Below are positions 33,815 to 37,689 of a DNA stretch of 37,689 nt, piece by piece; within the stretch, counting starts at the first letter, position 1; every line of letters starts with the position of its first letter. The position numbers and the translations under genes were made by a program. The notes below the pieces were generated by a model. It did no database searches and was not told the origin of the DNA. It was given only the letters and a program-made list of their open reading frames with translations. Origin of the DNA: RCC1774 sp050330855 (lineage in GTDB: Bacteria; Cyanobacteriota; Cyanobacteriia; Thermosynechococcales; Thermosynechococcaceae); the NCBI GenBank assembly GCA_050330855.1, contig JBHJNL010000026.1, positions 1 to 37,689 on the forward strand, written 5' to 3'.

Positions 33815-34147
33815 TTACTGTGGTTGCTTTTGAGATAACAGACGAGTGCGGATGAAGCTCAAGTCTGGTTGACTGCTAGATAATCGCTGCTGTACTGAGG
33901 TGGCTTGTTGCTCTCTTTGATTGAGGTAAGTTTCTACAACATCTTGGTGCCGCAGATAATAGCCAATTGCGCTGTAAACATCTGATAGTGAGAGAGTTGA
34001 GTGCCGATGAACAATAGACTCAGGGGACGCGCCATCTTGAAACGCTCGGATTACAACCTCTAGCAGAACCCTTGAGCATCCGACTCGAATCGCTCCGGTT
34101 TCGTCTTCGTGTAGGGGTGGTTGCTCACGCTCTAGAGCAAGACTCAT
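33815..34147 (-). CDS. DUF433 (VapB45-like) antitoxin
   Basis: This 110-residue DUF433 protein is the antitoxin of the adjacent DUF5615 gene. The core reads TGAIRVGCSRVLLEVVIRAF, GASPESI, LSLSDVYSAIGYYLRHQD, with a charged C-terminal tail; helical DNA-binding and toxin-neutralising functions are inferred from the family. It aligns end to end with the DUF433 protein at 2626-2958, including the C-terminal RxRLL. An AGGA sits 7 nt before the ATG. The toxin's original GTG start lies two bases after this gene's stop, the usual coupled order of antitoxin then toxin. Because the toxin is frameshifted, this gene may now act only as a DNA-binding repressor or an antidote to other toxins. Confidence 0.88.
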   Translation of the reverse strand: MSLALEREQPPLHEDETGAIRVGCSRVLLEVVIRAFQDGASPESIVHRHSTLSLSDVYSAIGYYLRHQDVVETYLNQREQQATSVQQRLSSSQPDLSFIRTRLLSQKQPQ

Positions 34148-34299
34148 CGATCATTCCTGCTGTAATTTCGCTGTGATCATAATCTAGCGTGGACGTGTTG
34201 ACCTTGCCAGCGATCTCAAGAGGGTCGGTATTGGTTCTGCGTCGCATCCAGCCGAGGAGTGTGTCACGATAAATTCATGAGTACTTGCTTCAGTTTAGG

Positions 34300-36660
34300 A
34301 TGCCTGTAAAAACCCTAGCTTTACTGGAATGGCCTCGATTGTGCCAGCACCTGTCAACCTTTTCGGTAACAAAGCTAGGTGTGGCGGCAGCACTATCGCT
34401 GGAGGTTCCCGCACAGCCATTAGTAAGCCAGACGCTTCTCAATCAGACTCAAGAAATCTACGACCTAGAAAATCTGCGCCTGACGCCGTTAATTTTCAAT
34501 GGCATCCACGATATCCGCAGATCTTTAGAACGTGCCGAGAAGCAGGGCGTTCTCAGTGGTGATGAGCTACTGCAGCTTGCCACGACCTTAGCTGGAACCC
34601 GGCAGCTCCGGCGAATGATTGACCGCCAGCCTGATCTGCTTGAATTGAATCGCTTGGTGACTGACCTGCGGACCTACCCAGAGCTAGAGCAAGAGATTCA
34701 TCACTGTATTGATGATCACGGCGAAGTGGCAGATCGCGCTAGCGACAAACTGATGGATATTCGCCAAAAGCAGCGCCAAACTCACAGCGATATTCAAAAA
34801 ATACTGCAGCGTATTCTGCAAAACAAGGCCGGTGCCCTGCAGGAGCAGTTGATTACCCAGCGCAGCGATCGCTTTGTCATCCCGGTTAAAGCCCCCCAAA
34901 AAGATGCCGTCCCAGGGATTATTCACGATACATCGACCAGTGGCGTCACGCTCTATATTGAGCCGCAGTCTACGGTGAACCTGAATAACCAACTTCGCCA
35001 ACTCAAACGACGGGCAGAGGTTGAGTCTGAAACGATTCGACGGCGACTCACAGAGCAGGTGGCTGAAGTGCAAGCCGACCTAGAACAGTTGGTGATGATT
35101 GTGACGGCCCTCGATCTGGCGACGGCTCGGGCGCGCTATAGCTATTGGTTGGGGGGTAACCGACCTCGATTTATAGAAGCGAGCGAAACCCTAACGCTGC
35201 GGAAACTCCGCCATCCTTTATTGGTGTGGCAACAGAGCCACGAACAGGGTGAGGCCGTGGTGCCCATTGATGTGGTGATTTCATCACAGATTAAGGTCGT
35301 TGCCATTACGGGGCCGAATACTGGCGGTAAAACGGTGACCCTCAAAACCCTGGGTCTGGCCTTCTTGATGGCAAAAGTGGGGCTATTTGTCCCGGCCCAA
35401 GAGCCGGTAGAACTGCCTTGGTTTGATCAAGTGCTGGCCGATATTGGCGATGAACAATCTTTGCAGCAGAGCCTTTCGACATTTTCAGGGCACATTCGGC
35501 GAATTCAATCGATTATCGAATCCCTCACCGATCAATCTCTGGTGCTGCTTGATGAAGTAGGGGCCGGGACCGATCCGCTGGAGGGGAGTGCTTTGGCGAT
35601 CGCACTCCTGCAATACCTCGCCGACTCCGCCCAACTGACGGTGGCAACCACCCACTTTGGCGAACTAAAGGCGCTCAAGTACCAAGACCCTCGATTCGAG
35701 AATGCCTCGGTGGAATTCAACGACCAGACCCTCGCCCCCACCTATCGTTTGTTATGGGGGATTCCTGGCCGCTCGAATGCGCTGATTATTGCCAAGCGCT
35801 TAGGGTTCCGGGAAAGTATTCTCGATCAGGCCCAGCAGTCTTTAGGCGGTCAAACGCAGGAAGTTAATGAGGTAATCGCGGGTCTTGAAGATCAGCGTCG
35901 CCAGCAAGAAAAGAAGGCTCAAGATGCAGCGCGTTTGCTACAGAGCACTGAGCAGCTTCACCGGCAGGTGTCGGATAAAGCCTCAGAGCTAAAGGCCCGT
36001 GAGCGGGATCTCAAGCAACAGCAAGAGCAAGCCATTCAGCATGAGATCAAGGTGGCTCGCAAAGAAATCGCCAAGGTGATTCGCCAGCTTCAGCAGGGAC
36101 CACAAACAGCACAGGCGGCTCAGGCAGCAACCGATCAGCTCGGAAAGGTGGGGCAGCAGCGCTTGCCCTCTGGGCGACCCAAGGCCAAGGCAAAAGCGCC
36201 GACCTTTAAACCGCAGGTGGGAGATCGCGTCCGTATCCCTAGCATTGGTCAAAAGGCTGAGGTGATTGCGCTGGCCCCCAATGAAGATGAAATCACGGTG
36301 CGCTTTGGCCTCATGAAAATGACGATAGAGGTCACCGAAATTGAGTCGCTGACCGGCGAGAAGGTCGAACCTAAGCCCAAGCCAGCCCCACCGCCGCCAC
36401 CGCCCCAGCCGATTACGGTACGGACTTCGGACAACACCATTGATCTGAGGGGATCTCGTGTGGCTGATGCTGAGCGGGTGTTAGAAGATGCAGTAGCACA
36501 GGCCCACGGCCCCCTTTGGATTATTCACGGTCACGGGACAGGTAAGTTACGGACAGGGGTGCAGGCTTATCTGAAGCAGAATAATCGTGTGGAGCGGTTT
36601 GAGTTTGCTGAGCAGTCAGAGGGGGGGACAGGGGTGACCATTGCCTATTGCAAGGTTTAG
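34300..36660 (+). CDS. mutS2: Endonuclease MutS2
   Basis: This 786-residue MutS2 protein has the MutS core and clamp helices (to about 290), the ABC-type ATPase with Walker A TGPNTGGKT (about 337-345) and Walker B VLLDEVGAGTDPLEGSAL (from about 415), a long charged coiled coil (about 515-610), a KOW-like segment around 635-680, a Pro-rich linker and a C-terminal Smr nuclease domain with IDLRGSRV and HGHGTGKLRTGV. MutS2 suppresses homologous recombination and, in some bacteria, acts on collided ribosomes. It lacks the mismatch-recognition domain of MutS. The ATG giving MPVKTLALLEW is chosen over a TTG five codons upstream to match the family start. It is divergent from the DUF433 gene. Confidence 0.96.
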   Translation: MPVKTLALLEWPRLCQHLSTFSVTKLGVAAALSLEVPAQPLVSQTLLNQTQEIYDLENLRLTPLIFNGIHDIRRSLERAEKQGVLSGDELLQLATTLAGTRQLRRMIDRQPDLLELNRLVTDLRTYPELEQEIHHCIDDHGEVADRASDKLMDIRQKQRQTHSDIQKILQRILQNKAGALQEQLITQRSDRFVIPVKAPQKDAVPGIIHDTSTSGVTLYIEPQSTVNLNNQLRQLKRRAEVESETIRRRLTEQVAEVQADLEQLVMIVTALDLATARARYSYWLGGNRPRFIEASETLTLRKLRHPLLVWQQSHEQGEAVVPIDVVISSQIKVVAITGPNTGGKTVTLKTLGLAFLMAKVGLFVPAQEPVELPWFDQVLADIGDEQSLQQSLSTFSGHIRRIQSIIESLTDQSLVLLDEVGAGTDPLEGSALAIALLQYLADSAQLTVATTHFGELKALKYQDPRFENASVEFNDQTLAPTYRLLWGIPGRSNALIIAKRLGFRESILDQAQQSLGGQTQEVNEVIAGLEDQRRQQEKKAQDAARLLQSTEQLHRQVSDKASELKARERDLKQQQEQAIQHEIKVARKEIAKVIRQLQQGPQTAQAAQAATDQLGKVGQQRLPSGRPKAKAKAPTFKPQVGDRVRIPSIGQKAEVIALAPNEDEITVRFGLMKMTIEVTEIESLTGEKVEPKPKPAPPPPPPQPITVRTSDNTIDLRGSRVADAERVLEDAVAQAHGPLWIIHGHGTGKLRTGVQAYLKQNNRVERFEFAEQSEGGTGVTIAYCKV

Positions 36661-36699
36661 AAAGCATCTAAATTCCGTTTCTCAAACAGCCGATGCTTT
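36661..36699. terminator. Possible weak terminator after mutS2
   Basis: AAAGCATC (36661-36668) and GATGCTTT (36692-36699) can pair with a 23-base loop directly after the mutS2 stop. The loop is long and no T-run follows, so the call is weak. Confidence 0.25.
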
Positions 36700-36737
36700 A
36701 CTTACCTCTCCTACAGTTCATTCAACTCCTCAACAAC

Positions 36738-37689
36738 TCATTGCTCTAGCCCCAGTGCTTGCTTGAGAATGGCGCGTTCTTCTGTAGGGAGTTCTAGGAG
36801 AACACGGGGGTCATCAGGTTTTTGCTTATAGTGAACGGTGGTTTTAAGTAAGCGTAGAGGAATCATGAATTCTTCATGATTACCTGCCTCCGCTTCCCAA
36901 ACGTCTACCCAGGCTTGTGCTGCGGCTTGACTGACCATCTCAGAGAGTAGGGCAGAGCAATTTTTAATCAGCCCCACACCCAGAGCCGTCAGGAATTGAT
37001 ATTGCTCAAACAGTGAGACCAATTTTTGGATATGGGATTGCCATTGCTGAAGATCTTGAGTCTGCCTGAATAAACTGAGCAGCATAATATTTGCCTGCCA
37101 CCCATCATTTTTTTCAGATTCGGTTAGCTGCTTGAGTGCATCTTCAAGTGCAGTATATGCTTCTCGGCTGGGTTTGAGTGCAAAGATTGCCTCAGCACGC
37201 CTGAGTGTTCTAAAAGGGATATTTGGATTGATGTTTAAAGCCTTGTCAAAACTTGCGATCGCATCCTCATAGCGGCCTAGATTAGCCAGAGCAACCCCCC
37301 GGTTATAGAAGGCTTGATGGTAATCAGGCTTGAATTTGATTGCTTGGTCAAAACTTGAAATCGCATCCTCATAGCGGCCTAAATCATCTAAGATCAATCC
37401 CTGAACGCCAAAATCATCTGCGCTGCCCCGAAGTTGCACTAACTTTTGAGCGAGGCTTAAAGCAGCATCAAAGTCTTGCTCTTCATATCGTTGGAATAGT
37501 TCCTGATCACAGGCAGTAATACGCGGATCTTGCTCTTCTTCGCTATCATCTAACGCCAACTTTATATAGCCTGATAGCCGAGATTCCTGAGCAGATTTCC
37601 GACTCTCTAAAGCTTGAGAACTTCGCCCTTCATCAGACTCAAGCGCGTCAATAAACTGGGCCTGCATCAACTGCAGCTCTCGGCGCGGA
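36738..37689 (-). CDS. Tetratricopeptide repeat protein (5' end outside the window)
   Basis: At least 316 codons are visible. The frame is still open at the window edge, so the TTG/ATG near 37670 may be internal and the protein longer. The first 70 residues are charged and helical (SRKSAQESRLSGYIKLAL). Residues about 75-160 hold two canonical TPR units with the phrases GRYEDAISSFDQAIKFKPD and GRYEDAIASFDKALNINPN, plus degenerate repeats on either side. The C-terminal half is helical without a recognised motif. TPR arrays mediate protein-protein contacts; no partner is indicated. The DNA of the two canonical units shares a 22-bp identity one repeat apart, pointing to recent duplication. The gene converges on mutS2. 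Confidence 0.8.
   Translation of the reverse strand, partial: PRRELQLMQAQFIDALESDEGRSSQALESRKSAQESRLSGYIKLALDDSEEEQDPRITACDQELFQRYEEQDFDAALSLAQKLVQLRGSADDFGVQGLILDDLGRYEDAISSFDQAIKFKPDYHQAFYNRGVALANLGRYEDAIASFDKALNINPNIPFRTLRRAEAIFALKPSREAYTALEDALKQLTESEKNDGWQANIMLLSLFRQTQDLQQWQSHIQKLVSLFEQYQFLTALGVGLIKNCSALLSEMVSQAAAQAWVDVWEAEAGNHEEFMIPLRLLKTTVHYKQKPDDPRVLLELPTEERAILKQALGLEQ
37258..37381. repeat. Direct repeat within the TPR gene
   Basis: A 22-bp sequence starting ATCGCATCCTCATAGCGG occurs at 37258-37279 and 37360-37381, 102 bases apart, which equals one 34-residue TPR. The flanks are also similar. The repeat reflects duplication of one TPR unit. Confidence 0.85.

Noticed and set aside
1..37689. 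tRNA, rRNA, CRISPR arrays and insertion sequences
   Set aside because: No cloverleaf-like segment, no regularly spaced direct repeats with unique spacers and no transposase reading frame were seen in the intergenic regions; a covariance-model scan was not possible.

Overview
The window is cyanobacterial chromosome. The evidence is frequent HIP1 octamers (GCGATCGC, for example near 854, 6452, 8691, 14488, 17807, 27494, 37257), the carotenoid pair crtP-crtB, an NDH-1 ndhD, an fbp-tal-zwf-opcA cluster and several cyanobacteria-restricted small families (DUF2862, DUF2949). The genus cannot be fixed from this sequence; a unicellular or simple filamentous form of medium GC is likely.

Layout. 1-3080: an AlkD-type DNA repair gene, then an AT-richer stretch without HIP1 sites that holds a HEPN-motif protein with a small overlapping partner ORF and an orphan DUF433 antitoxin. 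3083-9740: a GH38 alpha-mannosidase, divergent from a Roadblock/LC7 protein with a perfect CRP-type palindrome between them, then a Uma2 nuclease-like gene and a tight DUF2862/ArsA-like ATPase pair. 10053-13069: a secreted animal-type heme peroxidase with RTX repeats, a dispersed inverted repeat and a small cupin. 13223-18741: fbp, tal, zwf and opcA, the oxidative pentose phosphate module. 18831-23386: carB and a UPF0104/LPG-synthase-like membrane protein. 23572-25963: crtP and crtB, overlapping by 17 nt. 26049-31369: DUF2949, an M23 peptidase, ilvD, two tandem signal peptidase I genes and an exported PrxQ-like peroxiredoxin. 31503-33119: ndhD with a strong terminator. 33461-34147: a DUF433/DUF5615 toxin-antitoxin pair whose toxin is frameshifted. 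34300-36660: mutS2. 36738-end: a TPR protein that runs off the window.

How the genes work together. Most of the window is housekeeping: sugar phosphate oxidation (Fbp, Tal, Zwf and its activator OpcA), pyrimidine/arginine precursor synthesis (CarB), branched-chain amino acids (IlvD), carotenoids (CrtP, CrtB), electron transport (NdhD) and protein export (two LepB). The accessory material sits at the two ends and around 6.2-13 kb. The best points for a second look are the single-base frameshift in the DUF5615 toxin, the HEPN protein island, the CRP-like site, the ArsA-like ATPase with an altered Walker A lysine, and the substitution at a presumed redox cysteine position of Zwf beside an OpcA that keeps its cysteine pair.
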